Shown: positions 52,921 through 61,958 of the stretch, piece by piece
How positions within the stretch are numbered: the stretch's first letter is position 1
How the letters are laid out: each line of letters starts with the position of its first letter
NCBI GenBank assembly: GCA_003116975.1
Contig: BGKB01000004.1
Location: 582,398 to 646,397, forward strand
Direction: 5' to 3'
Length of the DNA: 64,000 nt
DNA from: Aurantiochytrium sp. KH105
Taxonomy: Eukaryota > Sar > Bigyra > Thraustochytrida > Thraustochytriidae
Position numbers and translations under genes: made by a program
The notes under the pieces: generated by a model
Told to the model about the DNA's origin: nothing
The model's database searches: none
What the model saw: only the letters and a program-made list of their open reading frames with translations

Positions 52921-55900
52921 ATGACGAATGTTGAGGGCGCCGCGCGCAGCGAGAAGACAGATGTTGTGTCGCTCGGCGTGGCCGAGACCGTGGACCCCAA
53001 GTGTAATCTCGAGTTTTGCAGCCAACAGACATTCAGAAAGAGTTATCAGCGCAACAACAAGACGGGCGGCAAAAAGCATCTGCGATGCTTTCCCATGTGC
53101 GGAAAGGACCACAAGAATTCAAGAGCGTGTGAAGTCCCGTTGCGTGCTCGCTTCGTCAGCCCTGCCATCACCGCGGACTCCCAATTTATGTATATTGCCC
53201 TTGCCCGCTTCCTGCCTCTTAACCCGGACGGAAAGACCGTCTGTGTGGATGACCTCACAGACCGCCTCGGCGACATCGATCTCGGAGCAGAGGTCGCCAT
53301 GACTCGCATCACCCAGTTCGAAAGGTCAGCAGACGCGCCTTTTGAACCCTTGTACAGTGCCAAGCTGGTGCAGTTCGCCCCCTCCAATGTCCTTTTCGAG
53401 TTCAGAGAGCGTGCCTGGCATTATGGGTGGAAAGGTGGTCGCTACAAGCAGAACACCGAGCACATTTTGCGGCTCTACGTTTTCGAGGGCCCCCTTTCTA
53501 TTGTAGAGAATGGCAAGCTTAACGCGAACTCCAAAGAGGTCGTTCGCTGCGTCGCGCGACTCTCATCTCCTGTTTTCACCGTGTATTCTAGCCGGAGCGC
53601 GCCCAAGCCTGACAAGACCAAGGTCGACAAAAGCCCCTATGCCGAGTCCGACAAACAGATTCCCGCCTACGCGCACCAACGTGGCGATTTTGTTCCCTTT
53701 GCCAGCGTGGCAAACATGGCGCTCGGTCATGCCGAGCAGCCCAGTGGCGAGCCTAGTGGTCTCCTTGATCAAAACGCTCCCTCGCACACGCTCCGGCAGC
53801 ACGCCTATAGCGGACTCTCCGCTCTCGGTACCATGGAGCCAATGGGGGGAACGGACCAGCTTTACATTCAGTGGGACGAGGACGCCAATTTTTTAAGTCA
53901 GCCAGCGCATGGATTTGGGAATTTTGGCGCATCTTCCGCAGACCACATTCCGCATGCATCTACCTTGGATGGCTATGTGGGCGAGTTCGAGGCTGGGAAA
54001 CGAAAGGATGTCCCGTATGATGAAAGTGAGGCCGCCAAGCGAAGGAGAGTGGTTGACAGCTATTACGAAACAAGCACCGAAACCGGCTCTGTGGGCAATA
54101 GTACTTTGCCCTCGACTTCATCTCGACATCATGCGTCGGATTACATGTCGTCGCCTTCGGACTCGCTCAACTCCGAATCCAACTCGCCCCCGCGTCAGCC
54201 TAGCGAAGACCCTATCCAGCCAATCAAGGAGGAGGAATGGGACTCGAGCTTGCAGCAGCAGCCTGTGGCTCCGAGAAACCCCTCTTTTCGTGCAACTGAA
54301 CGAGCCTACAATGGGGCGGTGAAAACGGAACCAAGTTCAGGTCCCGCGTATTCGCAGGTCATTGATGGATCGGTAGAGCAGAAACAGCCTTCCTCTCGGT
54401 CGCAGTTCCAAACCTCTGCAACGGAGGCTCCGTTTTCGCACATGACAATGAACGTGACAAGCGATGGCGCGGAAGCTGATGATCTCCTCGGCCTTGATTT
54501 TGGCCCCGACGGCTTCTCGATGAATGAACCGCTCTCGCAGCCTCTCGACTACCCTGGCAATTTTTCACATCACACCCCACAGCAGCAGTCCCAGGCAACG
54601 CTTCCTCCGCCTCCTCGACAGCAGACACATCAACACCACCAGCACCACCAACACCATGGCATGGACAATTTTCAAGACCATCGCCTCGTTCATCGCGCAA
54701 GCTCGAACGCCAGCGTCAATGCTCAACGTGCCCTTCATGGTCCCGCAGAGAGCGAGCTCGCCTTGTTCGACGACGTCGGGGCGAATATTTTTACCCACCC
54801 TGGCGATACGGACTACCAGCCGCCCAGCCATCCCGTTCGCTACGAAGCCGCAAACTCATACCCGGCGCGGCAAATGCAAGTAAATGTCGACGAGGACTTT
54901 CCTCTCGAACCTCTTGATTTGCAAAGAAAGCCCGTCGCCTTTTATCACCAGCCTGTCACCAACGTGCCACAGCTTCATGATGCCAAGCGCGGCCCCACAG
55001 ATGGTGCTGATGTACCAAAGGATGGACCATCACACACTGGAGACGACGGAACCGATGCAGACGCTGACGCAAAGGAGGAGCCCCGGAAGGAACCTGCTGC
55101 GAAAGATGAATCGGCAGCAAAGGATGGTGCCACGAGCCGCGTTGGCAGTTCTGAGAATGATGATCAAGATGAACTCGATGCGACGGATTCCGAGAGCACA
55201 AAGACTGGTGATGCCGACGTTACAGAAAGTCCTCTTGATGCATCGAAGGAGGTCTCGGTTCCACGTTCGGATGCAACGCACGTGCAGGAGAGCAAGGAAC
55301 AAGTCGATTCCCGCGAGAAAACCTCATTTCGTGCTGACCATGACCTCCCTCTCGAAAACTATGATCATGCGCAGACCGGCGCGCGGGCGGGACCATCTCT
55401 CGAACGACTCGAACGCGACACCGACCTGGAAGGCGGGGAGCGCCTCGAAGAAGCTGCCCCCAAGCAGAGATCGACGGAACAGCCTGAGCGTGTGGAGACC
55501 GACGTGTCTGAACGAACAGTTTCCCAAACCGATCCCTCACGAAGTGCCAGGTATGCTTCAAGCAATCACGATGATTATCCCATTGTGGTCGCGACGCATG
55601 ATGATGATGACGACGGCGACGACCACGAGAGCCACCAGACCATTCCGGAGCTCATACATACCATCAAGAGGCTTCTGGTACAAGTGTGGAGAACGAATCC
55701 CTGTTTCATCATTGCTGTCATCAGCTTTGTGGTGTTGGTTGTTCTCCTGGGCGTGATGGAGGGAATTCACATGCCCCCTCCTCCGGATCAGGTCCCGAAA
55801 GAGTGCAGAGACTTTGGCATCGACGTCGACGACATTTACGCGCCCCCGGCCGACGAGGTGCGCCATCTTCCTGGGGCGCAAGCATTTTTGGTGCACCGAC

Positions 55901-56388
55901 CAAAGCCTATCCTCAATTTTATTCATCAAAAGATGAACTCTGGTGGCCTCGGGGATGGTCCCCACGGTCCAGAACGCCGCGCTCTCTTCACAAATCGGAT
56001 TGGATCGTCTCGCGAAATGTGGTCGCATCGGGGACTCGGCAAGCTCGGCATTCAGGAATGCCTCGAGGAGATTGAGTTTTTCAATAAAATCACCATGATT
56101 CGGGCGGATAAGCTTCGTTATGAAGACCGTCTGCGGTCTGCAGTCGCTGCATTTGGAGCTCTCTGTGCCTTCACAACTATTGTTGCTGGCGTGATGTATT
56201 ACAGGCAGCATGATCGTCCCAGAACCCATTCGGGCACGGGGATCGCGAGGGCCGTCGAGCTCACCGATGTGAACCAGGATTCTGCTCCTACAGCCCAACG
56301 CGTCGAAGATGGCATAGTCGTTGCTGAAGAAGTTGATCCAGGGACGCACAGCTCTCATAACCAAGGTAATCAGATCGGTGTTGTCTAG
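52921..56388 (+). CDS. Unrecognised 1155-residue protein: Cys-containing N-terminal domain, disordered middle, two C-terminal membrane segments
   Basis: I do not recognise this family. The first in-frame ATG is 52921. Residues about 20-220 form a structured region with a Cys/His-containing start (CNLEFCSQQTF, then CFPMCGKDHKNSRAC) followed by alternating strands. Residues about 230-900 are rich in Ser, Gln, His, Pro and acidic residues, with a His/Gln tract (QQTHQHHQHHQHHG) and repeated Lys-Asp-Glu segments. A strong hydrophobic span, FIIAVISFVVLVVLLGVMEG, lies at about 928-947, and a second, weaker one (FGALCAFTTIVAGVMYY) at about 1077-1093. The about 130 residues between the spans include a Pro-rich start. 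A large cytoplasmic, activation-domain-like region ahead of a membrane anchor resembles membrane-tethered transcription factors. That is an inference from layout alone. Codon use resembles neighbours. Confidence 0.8.
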   Translation: MTNVEGAARSEKTDVVSLGVAETVDPKCNLEFCSQQTFRKSYQRNNKTGGKKHLRCFPMCGKDHKNSRACEVPLRARFVSPAITADSQFMYIALARFLPLNPDGKTVCVDDLTDRLGDIDLGAEVAMTRITQFERSADAPFEPLYSAKLVQFAPSNVLFEFRERAWHYGWKGGRYKQNTEHILRLYVFEGPLSIVENGKLNANSKEVVRCVARLSSPVFTVYSSRSAPKPDKTKVDKSPYAESDKQIPAYAHQRGDFVPFASVANMALGHAEQPSGEPSGLLDQNAPSHTLRQHAYSGLSALGTMEPMGGTDQLYIQWDEDANFLSQPAHGFGNFGASSADHIPHASTLDGYVGEFEAGKRKDVPYDESEAAKRRRVVDSYYETSTETGSVGNSTLPSTSSRHHASDYMSSPSDSLNSESNSPPRQPSEDPIQPIKEEEWDSSLQQQPVAPRNPSFRATERAYNGAVKTEPSSGPAYSQVIDGSVEQKQPSSRSQFQTSATEAPFSHMTMNVTSDGAEADDLLGLDFGPDGFSMNEPLSQPLDYPGNFSHHTPQQQSQATLPPPPRQQTHQHHQHHQHHGMDNFQDHRLVHRASSNASVNAQRALHGPAESELALFDDVGANIFTHPGDTDYQPPSHPVRYEAANSYPARQMQVNVDEDFPLEPLDLQRKPVAFYHQPVTNVPQLHDAKRGPTDGADVPKDGPSHTGDDGTDADADAKEEPRKEPAAKDESAAKDGATSRVGSSENDDQDELDATDSESTKTGDADVTESPLDASKEVSVPRSDATHVQESKEQVDSREKTSFRADHDLPLENYDHAQTGARAGPSLERLERDTDLEGGERLEEAAPKQRSTEQPERVETDVSERTVSQTDPSRSARYASSNHDDYPIVVATHDDDDDGDDHESHQTIPELIHTIKRLLVQVWRTNPCFIIAVISFVVLVVLLGVMEGIHMPPPPDQVPKECRDFGIDVDDIYAPPADEVRHLPGAQAFLVHRPKPILNFIHQKMNSGGLGDGPHGPERRALFTNRIGSSREMWSHRGLGKLGIQECLEEIEFFNKITMIRADKLRYEDRLRSAVAAFGALCAFTTIVAGVMYYRQHDRPRTHSGTGIARAVELTDVNQDSAPTAQRVEDGIVVAEEVDPGTHSSHNQGNQIGVV

Positions 56389-57020
56389 TTCTGCTGACGT
56401 GGCTCATTATCATAGAACTTAAAAAAAAAATGAAAAAAAAATATGTAGGCTTGGCCCGGCCAAAGGGACCGCCACTTTCAACCATATTATCTCTTTGCGC
56501 GCCCACTTGTTCATACCAGCCATCGCGAGCGTAGAAAAGGATGGTCGTTAGTTGCGTTCCACCCTTTATGGCCCACGACTCGGAATGTGACTTTTCCGGG
56601 TCCGCAGCAAGCGATGCCAAGTCAAACATACCGACTTCCTTTGCGAAGCACAACCGGTCCACCGGGATAGCAATCCGGACAAGCTTCTTTCAAAAAGAAG
56701 ATTTGGTAATGGCGAGCTCAGAATTTTTCTTTTGCGGCCGCCATTAGAAGATTTGGACCGCCCACGCCTCAGATGAATCTTTCTCCCGGATCAACTGCAA
56801 GTTCCAGAGTGTACACTTCCGAATTCGTCTCTTCCCTCGAACCTACGCTTCTCGAGCCAGTCACAGGTTCTGGAGCCAGCCTGTTCTCCACTTTTTCGTG
56901 AGACGTCCTCACCCTCTTCCGCTCTCGCAAGTGCATGATGCGCAGCCGGCCTAGCAAGCAAAACTTAAATTAAGGTCGGGGAGAGAACGAGCGAGGAACG
57001 CGAGGTACGGCGAGCATATC
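56389..57020. other. Intergenic, no gene seen
   Basis: Same-strand spacer with an A-rich tract at 56420-56443. No convincing coding region. Confidence 0.55.
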
Positions 57021-58076
57021 ATGCTTCGAGAGGGTGAAGGTTCAGGAGCGACGCACGCACGCGAGCAGCAGGCGGTAGCCGAGGAGGACCTCGAGGCCGC
57101 GGTGTCCCGGGCTTCTGCGACGGGAACGGACGTAGAGCGAGATGAGAATGTGGAAACCATCTACGAAGACGCTATCAATAAAGCGGACAAGGGTAGATCC
57201 CTTGTCCACGGTGCACTGAACAGCTGCGCCGAACCGGTCTTCATGATCCTCGTCGGCGTCCAGCTCTTTGAAGTGTCGCAAGAGCTGTCTGAGGTCGAGA
57301 CTGAAGATCAAAGTAATGACCCACTTGCCAGTAAAATTGGGGCCATAATCCTGATCGCATTTGGCGCCATATTCTCATTCGGGAACCTTTTTCGTTGGTT
57401 TCTTTCCAGCATGAATTCGGATCTTGAGGCTTCAAAAACTCGTTCAAGCATGGCCTGGGAGCAGGCCTTGTCAATGTTGCTTACATCCCTCGCAGCTTTT
57501 TTCTTGCCGGTGGTCAAGACGAAGATTATTGAGGACCCTTCGAACGTCTTGTTTCTCGCGATAGGAACCTTCACGGACGTGGTAGATTACTGGGCAGGTG
57601 TCAAAGCTACGCTCAAGGCACACGAACACGGCGCTTATACCTTTCCCTTGACGCAGGTTTCGCCGCTCCTTTTCATAGTTATCGAACTCTTTGCTGCTCC
57701 GGTCACCCTTGCTGTGGGGCTTTTCATCATCGTACCTTGCGGGTTTTCCCTTCTTATCGTCTTCTGCTGTCTCTCTCCAATTTTGTACATCACAAGAATT
57801 CTTAACGGAGCACGACGATCCTTCGTAGAGAATTTTTTCCTCGTCGTCGCGATATTGTCCGTCAAAATCATCGATTGGGGAACGAATCTAGCACGGGAGG
57901 GCCCCAGCTCTCGCAAGCTCAATGCCAAGATTGGAATTGAAATACTACCCGAGGATGCTGTAAATTTGTCAAGAGTGCTCAATGCCTACGGCATCTATGC
58001 TGATGTGCTGATGTGGGTGGTGCTCTTCACCAATTTGAGCGCTGAGTTCCTTTTTGGCCAAGATTGGGGCGAATAG
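57021..58076 (+). CDS. Unrecognised multipass membrane protein
   Basis: ATG 57021 gives 351 residues. I do not recognise the family. The N-terminal 50 residues are acidic and hydrophilic. Six to eight hydrophobic spans follow, including IGAIILIAFGAIFSFGNLF, ALSMLLTSLAAFFLPVV, FIVIELFAAPVTLAVGLFII and LLIVFCCLSPILYITRIL. No ATP-binding, transporter or channel signature is evident, and the N-terminus is not a signal peptide. It sits between the 1155-residue protein and the FAD monooxygenase on the same strand, each with its own spacer. The location in the cell is not determined. Confidence 0.75.
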   Translation: MLREGEGSGATHAREQQAVAEEDLEAAVSRASATGTDVERDENVETIYEDAINKADKGRSLVHGALNSCAEPVFMILVGVQLFEVSQELSEVETEDQSNDPLASKIGAIILIAFGAIFSFGNLFRWFLSSMNSDLEASKTRSSMAWEQALSMLLTSLAAFFLPVVKTKIIEDPSNVLFLAIGTFTDVVDYWAGVKATLKAHEHGAYTFPLTQVSPLLFIVIELFAAPVTLAVGLFIIVPCGFSLLIVFCCLSPILYITRILNGARRSFVENFFLVVAILSVKIIDWGTNLAREGPSSRKLNAKIGIEILPEDAVNLSRVLNAYGIYADVLMWVVLFTNLSAEFLFGQDWGE

Positions 58077-58970
58077 GCTTTTTTTCGGGCACTTTGCAGT
58101 TCTTACGGATGCCAATCACAATGGAATCTAGACGGGCTTCATCGTTGATTCAATGCGCAAATAATTCTTTGTTCGAATACAGCTTCCTGTGAGATATGAG
58201 ATCAACCGATTGTAATCATTGCTTTCAATTGTAACTTGCAAATCTGCCTTGCGCACCACTTCTACCCTTCTCAGACACAAAAACAAGCTGGACATCGCCC
58301 TTTGAATGCCGAAAAGACTCAAGTCTTTTCAATCGTGAAGCCGGAAGAAGGGGTCTCTCAGAACACGACCATCGCCAACTTTGCACATCTCGTTCGCCGG
58401 GAGAGGAAACCCGATATATAGCCGCGTGCGAAGTACCATCCCGTCGTCTAGCATTTGGGCGCTTAAGCCAAACATGCATTCTCCTCGTGCCTGAGTGCCT
58501 GCACGTTGAAGAACCAAAAGAAATTGGAGTCTTCAAAAAAAAGAAAAACTAAATCGTCGTCATCTTGGCTTTCGAACGCTGATGACTTCAAAGCTTTTTG
58601 ACTCAGCGCTCGACCCTGCAAAGTCGCGAGGCTACGCAATTGCTCTGAACTTATTCTTTCTTTGTTCTTCGAATGAATGCGAGAAGAGAGATTATTCGCG
58701 GCGCCGACCTCTCTCCTTTCGAGTCTTCTTCATCTTGCAGGTCTTCCTTTTTCTTTTTCGGGAGCTTCTTCTTGTCTTTGACCCATCGTACGTTTTCTAA
58801 GAGGGCAAGCAGGCCTGAGCACAAGATGACTTGGCGCGACACAGCGCGACCCCGAGACGAACGACTAACAAATAAAATGAATTTGGGTTCTCGGTGTCCC
58901 ATTTCCGTATTGCTACGACAGCATCTACCTAGCAGAACCACCAGCCAGCCAAGAAAGCCAACCCAAAACA
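58077..58970. other. Intergenic, no gene seen
   Basis: About 0.9 kb upstream of the FAD monooxygenase. Short pyrimidine-rich tracts; open frames without family signature. Confidence 0.55.
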
Positions 58971-60623
58971 ATGGCAGATGACGTGGCGCAACATCCGGAG
59001 GCAGCCGGCGCGGCGGTCTCGTGCTGGAAGTGCGGCGGCACCGGCGAGGTCAAGGGCAAGCGCGGTGTCCGAAAGTCTTGCGTCATTTGCTGTGCGCGAA
59101 AGAAGAGAGATGGCCGTCACAACGATGGCGACGACGAGGACGACGAGTCCACGCGAGCCCGACGAAGGGCAGTGCACGTAGTCGTTGTCGGTGCCGGCAT
59201 CGGAGGGTGCGCGGTAGGGCTCGCTCTAGGGAGACTCGGGTTTTCCGTGACAATTCTGGAGAAAGATGAGAGCTTTGCGCAGCGGAAACAAGGCTATGGG
59301 CTCACCATTCAGCAGGGCTGGGGCGCACTTCGTCGCCTCGGCCTTGAGCCGCCCAAGATGGAGACACCATCCTATTCGCACTTTGCCTTTGGCAGCGACG
59401 GTCGTATTTTAGGCTACTTCGGGTCGGCATTCTCGGAATGGTTTGCGTCCCAGCAAGATTATAGCGCCAAGCGAAACGGCAAATTCAATGGCCAAGGTCG
59501 CTTCAACAGCCATGTTCCACGCCAACACCTCCGTTCCATGCTTCTCGAGCCTCTGTCTGACGTCGGTGTTAAGGTGCTCTGGAACTCAAAGTTTGATCGG
59601 CTTCAAACGCGCTCGGACAGCACTGAAAAAGCGGTCGATGTCGTTTTCCACGGTAAATTTGAAACGACGCCGCCACCAAATCTTCGCGAGCTCGATGAAG
59701 AATCGAGCATGAGCGGGCAGCCTTGTTTCGCGATAGCCGCAGATCTGGTGGTAGCAGCAGACGGGATCTTTAGTGGCGTGCGAAGGGCAATCTACGGAGC
59801 GGAGGACCACCTCAATTACCTTGGCTGTGTTGTCGTTCTCGGCATCGCTGCGCTGCGGCATCCCTTGACGCATGAACGCGTTTGCGAGACGATGGATGGA
59901 GAGACGCGTCTTTACACGATGCCATTCACAAGCGCGCATGACGACTCTTTTCAAACGGACACGCGGCTACGTGGCCAAGACTCGATCATGTGGCAACTCT
60001 CCTTTCCCATGCAAGACGAGGACGAAGCTAAAGCTTTATGCGCTGACAAGACCTCTCTCATGTCCGAGGCGCTTCGGCGGTGTGGCACCTGGCACGCGCC
60101 AATCCCAGCGCTCCTTCAGCAGACAGACCTCGAGCTCTTGTCCGGGCACCCTGTTTATGACCGCCCCGAGCTCGATGCTGCTGATCTCAACGCGCACCTT
60201 GGCAACACAAACATGCTAGGAAAGCTAGCCTTTGTCGGCGATGCTGCGCATCCGATGAGTCCCTTCAAGGGCCAAGGCGCGAATCAAGCGCTCGTTGATG
60301 CAGCGGCCTTGGCGAGCGAGCTTTGTGCAGGAGACAATAGTACGATTGATGTTCCTGCTGCAGTCGAACGCTATCACTTGGCCATGTGTAAACGGACTGC
60401 ATCCAAGGTGCGGGGTTCGCGTGCAGCCGTAGCCCTCCTGCATGAGCCTGTACCTGATCCAGAGGCCCTGGCTGATCTATGGGATGCCGGGGTTTCAGCC
60501 AGCAGCCCTGATGCCCTCAACGATGCAATTGTGGCGATTCGAGGGTTTGGACATTGTCCGCACGCATTGCATAGTGTGAAAATCGAAGCATCCAAGATTC
60601 AGGACAATAAATCGCAATCCTAG
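58971..60623 (+). CDS. FAD-dependent monooxygenase (UbiH/PHBH fold) with N-terminal zinc-knuckle-like segment
   Basis: ATG 58971 gives 550 residues. Residues 18-41 read CWKCGGTGEVKGK, then CVICC, a DnaJ-type CxxCxGxG-like pair. The FAD fold starts at about 68 with VVVVGAGIGGCAVGLALGRL (GxGxxG) and the acidic ILEKDE that binds the ribose. DLVVAADGIFSGVRRAI is the middle DG motif, and FVGDAAHPMSPFKGQGANQA (about 420) the second FAD-binding GD motif. These are the blocks of class A flavin monooxygenases such as p-hydroxybenzoate hydroxylase. The substrate is not identifiable. The N-terminal Cys pairs are unusual for the family. There is no clear targeting sequence. It converges with TMEM14. Confidence 0.87.
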   Translation: MADDVAQHPEAAGAAVSCWKCGGTGEVKGKRGVRKSCVICCARKKRDGRHNDGDDEDDESTRARRRAVHVVVVGAGIGGCAVGLALGRLGFSVTILEKDESFAQRKQGYGLTIQQGWGALRRLGLEPPKMETPSYSHFAFGSDGRILGYFGSAFSEWFASQQDYSAKRNGKFNGQGRFNSHVPRQHLRSMLLEPLSDVGVKVLWNSKFDRLQTRSDSTEKAVDVVFHGKFETTPPPNLRELDEESSMSGQPCFAIAADLVVAADGIFSGVRRAIYGAEDHLNYLGCVVVLGIAALRHPLTHERVCETMDGETRLYTMPFTSAHDDSFQTDTRLRGQDSIMWQLSFPMQDEDEAKALCADKTSLMSEALRRCGTWHAPIPALLQQTDLELLSGHPVYDRPELDAADLNAHLGNTNMLGKLAFVGDAAHPMSPFKGQGANQALVDAAALASELCAGDNSTIDVPAAVERYHLAMCKRTASKVRGSRAAVALLHEPVPDPEALADLWDAGVSASSPDALNDAIVAIRGFGHCPHALHSVKIEASKIQDNKSQS

Positions 60624-61041
60624 TGCCTTTTAGTCTTTTTTTTTTTAAGATTCGAAACAGAGGCCTTGTAAACAGTAAGCATGAGTAAAGGAAGCTCAAG
60701 TCCGTGACATGTGTCATTCGTATCGGTGCCAAGGCGTGCTTCTCGCCAAGTGACTTCTGTTGACGCGGGATTGCGAAGGAAAGATAAACTTATTGTCGGT
60801 AGCACGAATGAGCGAGGACATTTTTTCACAAACAAAAGAAAAATCAAGCTCGTGACATGTGTCATTCGTATCAGTGCTAGGGCATGCTTCTCGCCAAGAT
60901 ACGTTGGAGGCTACCATCAAGCTCCAATGTGTCTATCTTTTTGTAATGGGGGTGATCACCGTACAGGTGCCCGCCCATTGGCGCAGAAGCGCGAGAAAAA
61001 AGTCGTCGTCGTCATTGTCGTCGGCGAGAGTCCGTCATGAT
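60624..61041. other. Convergent spacer containing a 48-bp direct repeat
   Basis: Holds the direct repeat described separately. No gene seen. Confidence 0.6.
60703..60898. repeat. 48-bp direct repeat, 148 bp apart
   Basis: CGTGACATGTGTCATTCGTATC at 60703 (given as two 11-base halves: CGTGACATGTG, TCATTCGTATC) and at 60851 are identical. Both continue to TGCTTCTCGCCAAG with about four differences. It lies between the 3' ends of two genes. Confidence 0.85.
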
Positions 61042-61365
61042 TTAGTCCATCCACTCAAGCGCCTTGGTGCCGCTGTAGACGACGCCTACGGCGCCGAGAG
61101 ACGAGACGGCAACAGGCACAGGGGCTTTGGTCCGAAGAGCACGCGGAGCCATGGCACCCAAAAGCAGGGTGGAGAGACCGAGGCCAAGGGTATGTCCGCG
61201 GTAGGCATCATTCTGCTGGATGAGCCAGCCGCTGATGGCAAAGCCGGTACCGAAGCAGCACCCGGCCACGAGCGACGGGACACTCTTGCCCTTGACGTAG
61301 CCCATGATGCCGCCCGCCGCCAGCAGGCCGCCCATCGTGTACGAGAGGTGAGCTTCTCCCGTCAT
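61042..61365 (-). CDS. TMEM14 family small membrane protein
   Basis: ATG 61365 gives 107 residues, the usual length. It shows the family layout of four short Gly-rich hydrophobic spans: GGLLAAGGIMGYVKGKSVPS, LVAGCCFGTGFAISG, LGLGLSTLLLGAM and a last span with VAVSSLGAVGVVYS. Motifs G-Y-x-K-x-x-S-x-P-S and the final W are family-like. TMEM14 proteins include the plant fatty-acid exporters of the plastid envelope (FAX) and the mitochondrial TMEM14C of haem synthesis. I cannot tell which role applies. It converges with the FAD monooxygenase. Confidence 0.9.
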   Translation of the reverse strand: MTGEAHLSYTMGGLLAAGGIMGYVKGKSVPSLVAGCCFGTGFAISGWLIQQNDAYRGHTLGLGLSTLLLGAMAPRALRTKAPVPVAVSSLGAVGVVYSGTKALEWMD

Positions 61366-61958
61366 CTTTGTAAGTGCCCTTGTGCGCGCTTGCTCGCGTC
61401 CTGCCGACGAAACTTTTGCTGCTCTGGGCTGCTGCGGCTGCGCAGGGACGCGGGTAGGTGCGTCGCGGGAGGAGGCGCTGCTCGCGAACGAGGCGGTACC
61501 GGCGAGGCGCGGGCAGGAGGTCGGGTTCGCGGACTGCGGCGGCCCCGTCCGGACGGAGCCTTGCTTGTGCTTGCTTGCTCTCGCTCAGCCTGTATTCACG
61601 GGCCGATTTTTGGGAAAAATCGATTCGATTTTTCCGATCGAGGCCGAAAATACTCCCCGCGTACCCCCTCGGCCGAGGCTACTTTCGCATTCTGATTTTT
61701 CGTAAATACAGGAATCTTTGAAAATCCGAAAAAGATAAAAGCCATCTCGGGGCGACTCTGGGTAAGAAGATCCCGTTTGCCACGAGACGAAGTGCCCTGG
61801 CGGTGCTTGTTTGGCGGTGGCCGCGTGGACAAGCTACGGCGATAGGACTTGCGTCGAGCAACTGCCCAGGCAGTACCTGACGCAGCTCGTTTCGCGTAGT
61901 GTTGCTCGGTCCGTGGGAGAACGGTGTTTTGGACCCGGGCGGCATCGTCATCTGCACG
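61366..61958. other. Intergenic region with inverted-repeat element
   Basis: GC-rich TMEM14 upstream part (61366-61585), then a compact inverted-repeat element (61589-61712), then AT/GC-mixed sequence before the next ORF. The plus-strand frame of the next gene is open from about 61881. Confidence 0.6.
61589..61712. mobile_element. Possible MITE-like element with 12-bp terminal inverted repeats
   Basis: The left end CCTGTATTCACG (61589-61600) is the inverted copy of the right end CGTAAATACAGG (61701-61712) with one mismatch. Just inside both ends is a GATTTTT block. A perfect palindrome, GGAAAAATCGA then T then TCGATTTTTCC, sits at 61613-61635. No clear target-site duplication is visible, so mobility is uncertain. 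Confidence 0.45.
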
